Shown piece by piece: positions 46,039-58,541 of a stretch of 64,000 nt of DNA. Every line of letters begins with the position of its first letter. Within the stretch, counting starts at the first letter, position 1. The DNA lies in assembly GCF_046630445.1 (NCBI RefSeq), contig NC_092339.1:74593501-74657500 (forward strand), in the 5' to 3' direction. This stretch comes from Rutidosis leptorrhynchoides (taxonomy: Eukaryota > Streptophyta > Magnoliopsida > Asterales > Asteraceae). The translations under genes were made by a program, and so were the position numbers. The notes under the pieces were generated by a model. The model was not told the origin of the DNA, made no database searches, and saw nothing but the letters and a program-made list of their open reading frames with translations.

Positions 46039-46345
46039 TTAAGAGAGGTTGGCGACGTACCTCTTTTATGAGAGGTTAGGAGTTCGACCCACGTTGGCTA
46101 CATATTAACCCACAATTTCATTCATGGCATGAAGTACAACCCATGACACATTTTCCACATCGCGTTGGGGGGGAATGGGTAAAGGGAATGAGGTTGTGTT
46201 ACGGTCATGCTCCGTATGATATTGGTGCGGGTTTCCTCCTGGGCACGCAGTTGGGGGCGGGTATAGCAACTGCGGGAGATGATCGCATTGGTGGTTAAGT
46301 CCTCCTAAGTAATTCCCAACTAACTGTTGTCCAAACAAAATTAAC
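46039..46345 (+). mobile_element. SINE-like element with 12-bp target duplications
   Basis: Perfect direct repeats AGAGAGTAATTA at 46027-46038 and 46346-46357 flank 307 bases. Near the 5' end GTTGGCGACGTACC resembles an A box, and GGAGTTCGACCC, about 35 bases later, a B box of a tRNA-type RNA polymerase III promoter. It has no long poly-A. The call rests on the duplications plus the B box. Confidence 0.6.
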
Positions 46346-46353
46346 AGAGAGTA

Positions 46354-46357
<4 letters not shown>

Positions 46358-46449
<92 letters not shown>
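46358..46449. repeat. (AAT)n microsatellite, about 30 units
   Basis: An almost uninterrupted AAT run directly before the copia LTR start. It creates a spurious poly-Ile reading frame on the - strand. Confidence 0.95.
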
Positions 46450-46770
46450 TGTTGTAAATTTAGTAGTTAAATATGGATGGTAATTAGTCAAATATGGATA
46501 GTAAAATTTGTACTATATATATGTGCATAATGTAAGTTACAAAAACACACATATACATTAAATACATCACACCTCTCTTCAACCTCTTTCTCTCCTATAT
46601 CTTCTACAACACATCTCTCTTTTATTGGTTCTTTCAATTTGAATATATTGAACCAGGCCACTAAAGGTAGTTATAAGCCTACTGAAATATAACACGTTAT
46701 CAGCACGAAGTGCTCCGTATAATCAAGGTTTATCTAAGCAAGCACACGTCACTAATCAAGGTAAGAAATT

Positions 46771-47170
46771 ATCTAACTTTTATTAACTTCACTAACATTT
46801 ATATTTATGTTATTTAAGTTATATATGGTCGGTTATACCGCCTGAATTATATTTCTGTAATCTAACTTTTATTAACTTCACTAACATTTATATTTATGTT
46901 ATTTAAGTTATATATGGTCGGTTATACCTCCTGAATTATATTTCTGTAATCTAACTTTTATTAACTTCACTAACATTTATATTTATGTTATTTAAGTTAT
47001 ATATGGTCGGTTATACCGCCTGAATTATATTTCTGTAATCTAACTTTTATTAACTTCACTAACATTTATATTTATGTTATTTAAGTTATATATGGTCGGT
47101 TATACCGCCTGAATTATATTTTCTGTAATCTAACTCTTATTAACTTCACTAACATTTATATTTATGTTAA
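46771..47170 (+). repeat. 89-bp tandem repeat, about 4.5 copies, in copia leader
   Basis: Units start ATCTAACTTTTATTAACTTC at 46771, 46860, 46949, 47038 and 47128, giving spacings of 89, 89, 89 and 90. Only a few substitutions separate the copies, so the array is recent. Confidence 0.93.
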
Positions 47171-47373
47171 TAAGACCTCATGATTGTACGCAACACGTCA
47201 TTTGACAACACGATACTTTATGTACGCAACACGTCATTTGACAACACGGTACCATGGGTCGAGATTAATTCCGATCAATACGAATACGATGGGGTCTTTA
47301 TATGTTATCTAACATTTATGATTACTTATGCAATTAATCATTATTTATTTCATGCATACTAATGTTTATTCTT

Positions 47374-47560
47374 AAAAGTAAATCTTAAAAGTTAAAATAA
47401 GAAAAAGTAGTTTGTATTTTTATTAAAAGTAAATCTTAAAAGTTAAAATAAGAAAAAGTAGTTTGTATTTTTATTAAAAGTAAATCTTAAAAGTTAAAAT
47501 AAGAAAAAGTAGTTTGTATTTTTATTAAAAGTAAATCTTAAAAGTTAAAATAAGAAAAAA
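47374..47560 (+). repeat. 51-bp tandem repeat, about 3.7 copies, in copia leader
   Basis: Units beginning AAAAGTAAATCTTAAAAG at 47374, 47425, 47476 and 47527, nearly identical. Confidence 0.93.
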
Positions 47561-47787
47561 AAATCGTGCCCTTTATATTACTCATACGCGTTTTGATATA
47601 GTGACTTTATTCGTTAACGTCAACTAACGACGTTACAACGGTCATATATACATAACGGTTGTTAACTTCAACTGACGACGTTACAACAACTATATTTTTC
47701 AAATATAAAATAAACATCTCCGTTTTCACATTTTCACAAATCAATCTTCATTTTTCAGATTACTACTCTCAAAAAGTTTTTGTAAAA

Positions 47788-47952
47788 ATGATTCACACAA
47801 GGATGATTTTTCCTATTGTATTGGTCATATTAACTATCATCATTGTTGCTAATATACCACCGGGTGAACCTATATTCTATCCTGCCCTTGTGGTTTTATT
47901 ATTTGTAATCATACCATTATTCTGTTGTTTGCTACTTATGAATTTAAAATGA
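47788..47952 (+). CDS. Small hydrophobic ORF in copia leader (54 aa)
   Basis: ATG to TGA frame with two hydrophobic stretches (residues about 7-22 and 32-52) separated by a short polar turn (PPGEP). It would be a two-pass membrane peptide. It is preceded by TTTTTCAG, a possible splice acceptor at 47757. I do not recognise it. It ends 85 bases before the gag start. It could be chance in AT-rich DNA. Confidence 0.3.
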   Translation: MIHTRMIFPIVLVILTIIIVANIPPGEPIFYPALVVLLFVIIPLFCCLLLMNLK

Positions 47953-48036
47953 TTCTAATTTCATTTTATTATTTGTCTATAAATAGAAGTTGATTATGAT
48001 TATGATTTATGTTATTCATCTTTTTGATAATAGAAA

Positions 48037-48308
48037 ATGTCGAATTTGAAAAGGCTTAAATTTGCTCATTTAGAACAAGTGGGAACAACTACTTAACATG
48101 GGTTATGAATGTAGAAAAACATCTCGAATCAAACGGTATTTTAGAAACTCTGAATGAAAATAACAATTATTCCGAACAAGAGAAAGCAATAGTAAGTATT
48201 TTTCTTAGCAAACATATTGACGAGTCCTTAGAATCTACATATTATATGATCGAAAATCCAAGTGTATTATGGAAAATACTCAAAGATAGATACGATATTA
48301 ATTATTAA
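48037..48308 (+). pseudogene. gag: Ty1/copia gag remnant
   Basis: ATG 48037 reads MSNLKRLKFAHLEQVG, then TAA after 19 codons and a shift. The following frame has YLTWVMNVEKHLESNG, SIFLSKHIDESLESTY and VLWKILKDRYD, the standard N-terminal part of plant copia gag (UBN2/DUF4219 type). Downstream sequence to 48750 has no recognisable zinc knuckle. Confidence 0.7.
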
Positions 48309-48749
48309 AAAAAAAAAATAACGGTGATCCATGAAAGAATAAAATTAAAGATATTAGTAGACGCTCTTATAAGAATTCCGGAGATTCTTATTAATGATCT
48401 GGTAACGTGGATCATCAGTCTAGTATTTCTTGAATACATGAACATCTTGTTTAGCTCTACAAATAAGTCCCACAAGAAAAGACAACGAGAGTGAATATGT
48501 TGACAAATCTTGATTAAATTAACCCTGAGCTACCTTGAGACTTGAATGGTTTGAATTTTCTAAGATGCCTAGTTTTTTTATGTATCACTCATAAATAAAT
48601 GGTTTTAGACCATAACGCATATGTTTTATTAAGTGTTATCTTTTATGTACTTCAGATTATAACTTGTTTGCAGGTAATATAATTTGATTATCTTGCTGAA
48701 ATATAACTCATTATTTGCTTATCTTATTTGAAGTTTTAGTATGAATCCT

Positions 48750-49075
48750 GCTGAAATACAACATCAATTAAATGGTAAAGACCTATGTATTGCAGATAGT
48801 AGTAACATACACACTATGATCAAATCTAAGAAATATTTCATTGATTTAAATCAAATGAAGGAATTATAAATACTATATCAGCTCTTGCAAACTTGATATA
48901 AGGAACGAAAAAGGCAAAATTTCATATTACCAAATGGTACGAATTTTTTGGTAAACAATGTCTTGTTTTCTCCCAAATCAAAGAGAAATTTGTTAAGTTT
49001 TTCTGATATATATCATAATGGATATGATTATCAGTCAATGATAATCGAAAATGAGAAATATCTATGTAGCACCGA
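48750..49075 (+). pseudogene. Ty1/copia protease region remnant
   Basis: Broken frames give LNGKDLCIADSSNIHTMIKS, KKYFIDLNQMK and, after a stop, NGYDYQSMIIENEKYLC, following the order of the copia aspartic protease and the start of the pre-integrase region. The catalytic D-S-G appears as DSS. Several stops. Confidence 0.55.
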
Positions 49076-49483
49076 AAAGCGCATATGATAAAAAGCGCAT
49101 ATGATAAAAAGCGCATATGATGAAAAGCGCAGCGCATAGGATTAAAAGCGCATATGATAAAAAGCGCATATGATGAAAAGCGCAGCGCATATGATTAAAA
49201 GCGCATATGATAAAAAGCGCATATGATGAAAAGCGCAGCGCATATAATTAAAAGCGCATATAATGAAAAGTGCATATGACGAAAAGCGCAGCACATATGA
49301 TTAAAAGCGCAGATGGTGAAAATGATATATGATGAAAAGCACATATGGTGATTAATGAAAATCACATATGGTGATTAATGAAAAGCACATATAGTGATTA
49401 ATGAAAAGCACATATAGTGATTAACGAAAAACACATATGGTGATTAATGAAAAGCACATATGGCGATTAATGAAAAGCACATT
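49068..49483 (+). repeat. AAAAGCGCATATGATG minisatellite array in copia pol
   Basis: Units of 15-18 bases (AAAAGCGCATATGAT with variable GCGCAGC insertions) fill 49075-49330, then 23-24-base units (AAAAGCACATATGGTGATTAATG) run to 49483. The array replaces the pre-integrase zinc finger region. The second form looks derived from the first by substitution and extension. Confidence 0.9.
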
Positions 49484-49489
49484 GAGAAA

Positions 49490-50118
49490 TAATCACCAAT
49501 GTTTCTTGAAAGAATTCAAGGGTATATATATGGACCAATTCATCCATCATGTGGACCATTTTTCTAATAGACGCATCTAACGCATGGTCTCATGTTTGTG
49601 TGTTATCAAGCCGTAATATGGCATTTGCAAAGTTTCTTGCACAAATTATTAAATTAAGAACACATTATTCTGATTACACCATTAAAAGGATGAGACTTGA
49701 TAATGCTGGTGAGTTAACATCTCAAGCTTTTAATGATTATTATATGTCTACAAGGATTGTTGTTGAACATCCAGTTGCTCATGTGCATACACAAAATTGG
49801 TTTAGCTGAATCAATAGATAAACGCTTACAGCTAATAACTAGACAATTAGAAATGAGTACAAAACTCTCAATATTTATATAGGGACATGTAAATTTACAT
49901 GATGTGACATTAATTCGCATTAAATCAAGTGCAAGTTATAAATATTCTCCATTACCAACTTAATTTTGGTGGAGACCAAATATTTTCCATCTTAGAATAT
50001 TTGGTTGTGGAGTGTATTTTTAATTGAACAACCACAACAAATGGTTCCTCAAAGAAGGATTGAAATATATGTTAGATATGAAACAACTTCAATCATAAGA
50101 TATATTGAACCCATGACG
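49490..50118 (+). pseudogene. Ty1/copia integrase remnant
   Basis: FLERIQGYIYGPIHPSCGPF, then a short gap, then LIDASNAWSHVCVLSSRNMA and IKRMRLDNAGELTSQAFND, a copia integrase core including the second catalytic Asp, followed by EHPVAHVHTQN. After a frameshift the C-terminal words FGCGVYF and RYIEPMT are recognisable. It stops at 50118 where element C begins. Confidence 0.8.
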
Positions 50119-53100
50119 TGAAATGTCCCGTTCTTATTGATTAAAAACGTTCCATATTAATTGATTTCGTTGCGAGGTTTTGACCTCTATATGAGACGTT
50201 TTTCAAAGACTGCATTCATTTTTAAAACAAACCATAACATTTATTTCATAAATAAAGGTTTAAAAAGCTTTACGTAGATTATCAAATAATGATAATCTAA
50301 AATATCCTGTTTACACACGACCATTACATAATGGTTTACAATACAAATATGCTACATCGAAATCAGTTTCTTGAATGCAGTTTTTACACAATATCATACA
50401 AACATGGACTCCAAATCTTGTCCTTATTTTAGTATGCAACAGCGGAAGCTCTTAGTATTCACCTGAGAATAAACATGCTTTAAACGTCAACAAAAATGTT
50501 GGTGAGTTATAGGTTTAACCTATATATATCAAATCGTAACAATAGACCACAAGATTTCATATTTCAATACACATCCCATACATAGAGATAAAAATCATTC
50601 ATATGGTGAACACCTGGTAATCGACATTAACAAGATGCATATATAAGAATATCCCCATCATTCCGGGACACCTTTCGGATATGATATAAATTTCGAAGTA
50701 CTAAAGCATCCGGTACTTTGGATTGGGTTTGTCAGGCCCAATAGATCTATCTTTAGGATTCGCGTCAATTAGGGTGTCTGTTCCCTAATTATTAGATTAC
50801 CAGACTTAATAAAAAGGGGCATATTCGATTTCGATATTTCAACCATAGAATGTAGTTTCATGTACTTGTATCTATTTTGTAAATCATTTATAAAACCTAC
50901 ATGTATTCTCATCCCAAAAATATTAGATTTTAAAAGTGGGACTATAACTCACTTTCACATATTTTTACTTCGTCGGAAAGTAAGAGTTGGCCACTGGTTG
51001 ATTCACGAACCTATAACAATATATACATATATATCAAAGTATGTTCAAAATATATTTACAACACTTTTAATATATTTTGATGTTTTAAGTTTATTAAGTC
51101 AGCTGTCATCGTTAGTAACCTACAACTAGTTGTCCACAATTAGATGTACAGAAATAAATCGATAAATATTATCTTGAATCAATCCACGACCCAGTGTATA
51201 CGTATCTCAGTATTGATCACAACTCAAACTATATATATTTTGGAATCAACCTCAACCCTGTATAGCTAACTCCAACATTCATATATAGAGTGTCTATGGT
51301 TGTTCCGAAATATATATAGATGTGTCGACATGATAGGTCGAAACATTGTATACGTGTCTATGGTATCTCAAGATTACATAATATACAATACAAGTTGATT
51401 AAGTTATGGTTGGAATAGATATGTTACCAATTTTCACGTAGCTAAAATGAGAAAAATTATCCAATCTTGTTTTACCCATAACTTCTTCATTTTAAATCCG
51501 TTTTGAGTGAATCAAATTGCTATGGTTTCATATTGAACTATATTTTATGAATCTAAACAGAAAAATTATAGGTTTATAGTCGGAAAAATAAGTTACAAGT
51601 CGTTTTTGTAAAGGTAGTCATTTCAGTCGAAAGAACGACGTCTAGATGACCATTTTAGAAAACATACTTCCACTTTGAGTTTAACCATAATTTTTGGATA
51701 TAGTTTCATGTTCATAATAAAAATCATTTTCCCAGAATAACAACTTTTAAATAAAAGTTTATCATAGTTTTTAATTAACTAACCCAAAACAGCCCGCGGT
51801 GTTACTACGACGGCGTAAATCCGATTTTACGGTGTTTTTCGTGTTTCCAGGTTTTAAATCATTAAGTTAGCATATAATATATATATAGAACATGTGTTTA
51901 GTTGATTTTAAAAGTCAAGTTAGAAGGATTAACTTTTATTTGCGAACAAGTTTAGAATTAACTAAACTATGTTCTAGTGATTACAAGTTTAAACCTTCGA
52001 ATAAGATAGCTTTATATGTATGAATAGAATGATGTTATGAACATCATTACTACCTCAAGTTCCTTGGATAAACCTACTGGAAATGAGAAAAATAGATCTA
52101 GCTTCAAAGGATCCTTGGATGGCTTGAAAGTTCTTGAAGCAGAATCATGACACGAAAACAATTTCAAGTAAGATTTTCACTCGAAATAAGATTGTTATAG
52201 TTATAGAAATTGAATTAAAGTTTGAATATGATTATTACCTTGTATTAGAAAGATAACCTACTGTAAGTAACAAAGGTTTCTTGATCTTAGATGATTACTT
52301 GGAATGGATTTAGAAAACTTGGAAGTAAACTTGCAATCTTGGAAGTATTCTTGATTTTATGAAACTAGAACTTTTGGAATTTATGAAGAACACTTAGAAC
52401 TTGAAGATAGAACTTGAGAGAGATTAATTAAATGAAGAAAATTGAAGAATGAAAGTGTTTGTAGGTGTTTTTGGTCGTTGGTGTATGGATTAGATATAAA
52501 GGATATGTAATTTTGTTTTCATGTAAATAAGTCATGAATGATTACTCATAGTTTTGTAATTTTATGAGATATTTTATGCTAGTTGCCAAATGATGGTTCC
52601 CACATGTGTTAGGTGACTCACATGGGCTGCTAAGAGCTGATCATTGGAGTGTATATACCAATAGTACATACATCTAAAAGCTGTGTATTGTACGAGTACG
52701 AATACGGGTGCATACGAGTAGAATTGTTGATGAAACTGAACGAGGATGTAATTTTGTTAAGTAGAAGTATTTGATAAGTGTCTTGAAGTCTTTCAAAAGT
52801 GTATGAATACATATTAAAACACTACATGTATATACATTTTAACTGAGTCGTTAAGTCATCGTTAGTCGTTACATGTAAATGTTGTTTTGAAACCTTTAGG
52901 TTAACGATCTTGTTGAATGTTGTTAACCCATTGTTTATTATAACAAATGAGATGTTAAATTATTATATTATCATGATATTATGATATATAATATATCTTA
53001 GTATGATATATATACAGTTAAATGTCGTTACAACGATAATCGTTACATATATGTCTCGTTTCGAAATCATTAAGTTAGTAGTCTTATTTTTACATATGTA

Positions 53101-53546
53101 TTTCATTGTTAATACACTTAATAATATATTTACTTATCATTTAACATAATTAACCAAGTGTATCAATATCTTAATATGATTCATATGTACCTAGTAAGAC
53201 GTTGTTATAACGATAATCGTTATATATATCGTTTTCGAGTTTCTTAAATTAATAGTCTCATTTTTATGTATATAACTCATTGTTAAAATACCTAATGATA
53301 TACATACTTATTATAAAATCATGTTAACTATATATATAACCATATATATGTCATCGTATAGTTTTTACAAGTTTTAACGTTCGTGAATCACCAGTCAACT
53401 TGGGTGGTCAATTGTCTATATGAAACCTATTTCAATTAATCAAGTCTTAACAAGTTTGATTGCTTAACATGTTGGAAACACTTAATCATGTAAATAACAA
53501 TTTCATTTAATATATATATAAACATGGAAAAGTTCGTGTCACTACA
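50119..53546 (-). repeat. 3' LTR of element C (3428 bp)
   Basis: TGTAGTGACAC to GACATTTCA on the - strand. The extra U3 unit is present as in A. Left flank TGACG (50114-50118) is the expected target duplication, but its partner is not in the window. Confidence 0.93.
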
Positions 53547-53562
53547 GTACCTACCCGTTAAA
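53547..53562 (-). other. Terminal tract before 3' LTR of C
   Basis: Reverse complement of TTTAACGGGTAGGTAC next to the LTR, identical to A. The same tract starts D at 63617. Confidence 0.55.
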
Positions 53563-53581
53563 TAAATTTCGTCCCGAAATT

Positions 53582-56500
53582 TTAGGCAGTTGGAGGTGTT
53601 GACGTATCTTCTGGAAATAAATGCGGGTATTTCTTCTTCATTTGATCTTCATGCTCCCAGGTGTACTCGGGTCCTCTACGAGCATTCCATCGAACCTTAA
53701 CAATCGGTATTTTGTTTTGTTTAAGTCTCTTAACCTCACGATCCATTATTTCGACGGGTTCTTCAATGAATTGAAGTTTTTCATTGATTTGGATTTCGTC
53801 CAACGGAATAGTGAGATCTTCTTTAGCAAAACATTTCTTCAAATTTGAGACGTGGAAAGTGTTATGTACAGTCGCGAGTTGTTGAGGTAGCTCCAGTTGG
53901 TAAGCTACTGGTCCGACACGATCTATAATCTTGAATGGTCCAATGTACCTTGGATTTAGTTTCCCCCGTTTACCAAATCGAACAACGCCTTTCCAAGGTG
54001 AAACCTTAAGCATGACCATTTCTCCAATTTCAAACTCTATATCTTTTCTTTTACTGTCCGCGTAGCTCTTTTATCGACTCTGGGCGGTTTTCAATCTTTG
54101 TTGAATTTGGATGATTTTCTCGGTAGTTTCTTGTATTATCTTCGGACCCGTAATCTGTCTATCCCCCACTTCACTCCAAAAAATCGGAGACCTGCACTTT
54201 CTACCATAAAGTGCTTCAAACGGCGCCATCTCAATGCTTGAATGGTAGCTGTTGTTGTAGGAAAATTCTGCTAACGGTAGATGTCGATCCCAACTGTTTC
54301 CGAAATCAATAACACAAGCTCGTAGCATGTCTTCAAGCATTTGTATCGTCCTTTCGCTCTACCCATCAGTTTGTGGATGATAGGCAGTACTCATGTCTAG
54401 ACGAGTTCCCAATGCTTGCTGTAATGTCTGCCAGAATCTTGAAATAAATCTGCCATCCCTATCAGAGATAATAGAGATTGGTATTCCATGTCTGGAGACG
54501 ACTTCCTTCAAATACAGTCGTGCTAATTTCTCCATCTTGTCATCTTCTCTTATTGGCAAGATGTGTGCTGACTTGGTGAGACGATCAACTATTACCCAAA
54601 TAGTATCATAACCACTTGCAGTCCTTGTCAATTTAGTAATGAAATCCATGGTAATGTTTTCCCATTTCCATTCCGGGATTTCAGGTTGTTGTAGTAGACC
54701 TGATGGTTTCTGATGTTCAGCTTTGACCTTAGAACACGTCAAACATTCTCCTACATATTTAGCAATATCGGCTTTCATACCTGGCCACCAAAAATGTTTC
54801 TTAAGATCCTTGTACATCTTCCCCGTTCCAGGATGTATTGAGTATCTGGTTTTATGAGCTTCTCTAAGTACCATTTCTCTCATATCTCCAAATTTTGGTA
54901 CCCAAATTCTTTCAGCCCTATACCGGGTTCCGTCTTTCCGAATATTAAGATGCTTCTCCGATCCTTTGGGTATTTCATCCTTTAAATTTCCCTCTTTTAA
55001 AACTCCTTGTTGCGCCTCCTTTATTTGAGTAGTAAGGTTAGTGTGAATCATTATATTCATAGATTTTACTCGAATGGGTTCTCTGTCCTTTCTGCTCAAG
55101 GCGTCGGCTACCACATTTGCCTTCCCCGGGTGGTAACGAATCTCAAAGTCATAATCATTCAACAATTCAATCCACCTACGCTGCCTCATATTCAGTTATT
55201 TCTGATTAAATATGTGTTGAAAACTTTTGTGGTCGGTATATATAATACTTTTGACCCCATATAAGTAGTGCCTCCAAGTCTTTAATGCAAAAACAACCGC
55301 GCCTAATTCCAAATCATGCGTCGTATAATTTTGCTCGTGAATCTTCAATTGTCTAGACGCATAAGCAATCACCTTCGTTCGTTGCATTAATACACAACCG
55401 CGACCTTGCTTTGATGCGTCACAATAAATCACAAAATCATCATTCTCTTCAGGCAATGACAATATAGGTGCCGTAGTTAGCTTTTTCTTCAATAATTGAA
55501 ACGCCTCCTCTTGTTCATCCTTCCATTCAAATTTCTTCCCTTTATGCGTTAATGCAGTCAAGGGTTTTGCTATTTTGGAGAAATCTTGGATGAATCTTCT
55601 GTAGTAACCAGCCAATCCTAAAAATTGACGTATATGCTTCGGAGTTTTTGGGGTTTCCCACTTTTCAATGGTTTTAATCTTTGCCGGGTCCACCTGGATA
55701 CCTTCTTTGTTCACTATGTGACTGAGGAATTGAACTTCTTCCAACCAAAATGCACACTTTGAAAACTTAGCGTACAGTTTTTCTTTCCTCAATACTTCTA
55801 GCACTTTTCTCAAATGTTCTTCGTGCTCTTGATCATTCTTTGAGTAAATAAGTATGTCATCAATGAAAACAATGACAAACTTGTCAAGATATGGCCCACA
55901 CACTCGGTTCATAAGGTCCATGAACACAGCTGGTGCGTTAGTCAATCCAAACGGCATAACCATAAACTCGTAATGACCATAACGCGTCCTAAAAGAAGTT
56001 TTTGGAATATCATCCTCCTTTACTCGCATTTGATGATATCCAAAACATAAATCGATCTTCGAATAAACGACGAGCCTTGTAGTTGATCAAATAAGTCGTC
56101 AATTCTCAGCAGTGGATAACGGTTTTTGATGGTAAGTTTGTTCAACTCTCTGTAGTCAATACACAACCTAAATGTACCATTCTTCTTCTTGACAAACAAA
56201 ACAGGAACTCCCCATGGTGATGTGCTTGGTCGAATGAAACCACGTTCTAATAGTTCTTGCAGTTGGCTTTGCAGTTCTTTCATCTCGCTGGGCGCGAGTC
56301 TATAAGGAGCACGATCTATTGGTGCAGCTCCTGGTACAAGATCTATTTGAAATTCAACAGATCGATGTGGAGGTAGTCCCGGTAATTCTTTCAGAAATAC
56401 ATCGGGAAATTCTTTTGCGACGGGAACATCATTGATGCTCTTTTCTTCAGTTTGTACTTTCTCGACGTGTGCTAGAACAGCATAGCAACCTTTTCTTATT

Positions 56501-57296
56501 AGTTTTTGTGCCTTCAAATTACTAATAAGATGTAGCTTCATGTTGCCCTTTTTTCCGTACACCATTAAGGGTTCTCCTTCTTCTCGTACAATGCGAATTG
56601 CATTTTTATAACATACGATCTCTGCTTTCACCTTCTTCAGCCCGTCCATGCCAACTATTACATCAAAACTCCCTAACTCTACTGGTATCAAATCAATCTT
56701 AAATATTTCGCTACCCAGTTTAATTTCTTGATTCCGGCATATATTATCTGCTGAAATTAATTTACCGTTTGCTAATTCGAGTAAAAATTTACTATCCAAC
56801 GGCGTCAATGGATAACTTAATTTAGCACAAAAATCTCTACTCATATAGCTTCTATCCGCACCCGAATCAAATAAAACGTAAGCAGATTTATTGTCAATAA
56901 GAAACGTACCCGTAACAAGCTCCAGGTCTTCCTGTGCCTCTGCCGCATTAATATCGAAAACTCTTCCGCGGCCTTGTCCATTCGTGTTCTCCTGGTTCGG
57001 GCAATTTCTAATAATGTGGCCCGATTTTCCACATTTATAACAAACTAAATTGGCATAACTTTCTCCGACACTACTTGCTCCGCCATTACTCGTTCCGACA
57101 CTATTTGTTCCTCTCGTTCTCTTAACCCCTGGTCCATAGACCTCACACTTCACCGCGCTATGACCATTTCTTTTACACTTGTTGCAAAATTTGGTGCAGA
57201 ACCCTGAGTGATACTTTTCACACCTTTGGCATAGCTGCTTCTGATTGTTGTTGTTGTTGCGGTTGTTATTGTTGTTGGGATGATTGTTGTAGTTGC

Positions 57297-57369
<73 letters not shown>

Positions 57370-58200
57370 GGGCCGTTTGTTGTAGTTGCGATTGATGTTG
57401 CGATTGTTGGGATAATTGTTGCGATTATTATTGTAATTGCTGTTGTTGTATTGGTGATTCTTATCACCGTTTTCCTCCCACTTTCTTTTGACTTGCTTCA
57501 CATTGGCCTCTTCAGCCGTCTGTTCTTTAATTCTTTCCTCAATATGGTTCACTAGTTTGTGAGCCATTCTACATGCCTGTTGTATGGAGGCGGGCTCGTG
57601 TGAACTTATATCTTCTTGGATTCTTTCCGGTAATCCTTTCACAAACACGTCGATCTTCTCTTCCTCATCTTCGAATGCTCCCGGACACAATAGGCACAAT
57701 TCTGTGAATCGTCTTTCGTACGTGGTAATATCAAATCCTTGGGTTCTTAACCCTCTAGGTTCTGTCTTGATCTTATTGACTTCGGTTCTGGGACGGTACT
57801 TCTCGTTCATCAAGTGCTTGAATGCTGACCACGGTAGTGCGTACGCATCATCTTGTCCCACTTGCTCTAGATAGGTATTCCACCATGTTAACGCAGAACC
57901 TGTGAAGGTATGCGTAGCGTACTTCACTTTGTCCTCTTCAGTACACTTACTTATGGCAAACACCGATTCGACCTTCTCGGTACACCGTTTTAATCCGATC
58001 GGTCCTTCGGTTCCATCAAATTCCAAAGGTTTGCAGGCAGTGAATTCTTTGTAGGTGCATCCTACACGATTTCCTGTACTGCTAGATCCAAGGTTATTGT
58101 TGGTATGTAGCGCAGCCTGTACCGCAGCTATGTTTGAAGCTAGAAAAGTACAGAATTCCTCTTCATTCATATTCACGGTGTGTCGAGTAGTCGGTGCCAT
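53582..58200 (-). pseudogene. gag-pol: gag-pol of element C, broken in pol
   Basis: From [10 protein letters not shown] (58200) the frame is open for about 725 codons through capsid, a long poly-Asn linker, three zinc knuckles, protease (DSGAD near 56860) and the first half of RT. A one-base deletion near 56068 in the SSVYSKIDL region shifts the frame, which resumes at HQMRVKEDD (56029) through FIDD and RNase H. Nonsense codons then follow: CAA to TAA at about 55196 (RNase H), CAG to TAG at about 54359 and CAA to TAA at about 54071 (integrase). The integrase core, GPF and chromodomain are otherwise recognisable to the stop at 53582. It has the most open gag-protease part of the three copies. 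Confidence 0.92.
57290..57372 (-). repeat. (GTT)n tract encoding expanded poly-Asn in gag of C
   Basis: About 25 GTT (AAC on the coding strand) units. B has only a few in-phase units here and A about a dozen plus AGC. The linker joins capsid and zinc knuckles, and its length changes in multiples of three. Confidence 0.9.
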
Positions 58201-58332
58201 TTCCTTCAAAATAGTCAAATGGAACAAGTTAATTATACAGAATATTAAGAGTAGTTAATAGTATTTCGTAGCATAATATGAACTCATTTATAAAAGCTTT
58301 TTCTTCATATTAGCGTTTTATAAGTTTAAATT

Positions 58333-58352
58333 CGGGTATTACCTACCCGTTA
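58333..58352 (-). promoter_or_regulatory. Pre-gag palindrome with terminal-tract copy, element C
   Basis: The reverse complement reads TTAACGGGTAGGTAATACCCG, one base different from A and B in the centre. Confidence 0.5.
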
Positions 58353-58541
58353 AGTTCATACTTAGTAGCTAATATAAAATTCAACTACTACAATTCTATA
58401 TGAAAAACTGATTATAATAATATTTCGCGTTCAAACTTTTATACAATATTTTACAAACTTACAATACCGCTTATTTTACATAAAGCATGAAATATAGCAC
58501 ACAATAACTTTGATACAAGATAGTTGTGAAGATAATTCTAG

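Larger units (their letters stand above)
46450..50118 (+). mobile_element. Decayed Ty1/copia element, 5' half, interrupted by element C
   Basis: A probable LTR starts TGTTGTAAATT at 46450; an inverted TACAACA ends at 46611, giving a possible 162-base LTR, but no 3' LTR is in the window to confirm it. Then follow AACACGTTATCAGCACG (46684-46700), familiar from plant copia leaders, a long leader with two tandem arrays, gag (48037-48308), protease (about 48750-49075), a third array and integrase (49490-50118). Element C enters in the integrase. All coding parts carry stops or deletions. Confidence 0.75.

Noticed and set aside
46105..46491. Poly-Ile frame on the - strand
   Set aside because: Produced by the (AAT)n microsatellite running into the SINE.
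49068..49483. CRISPR-like array of short repeats
   Set aside because: Repeats are directly adjacent with no unique spacers, in plant DNA inside a copia element.
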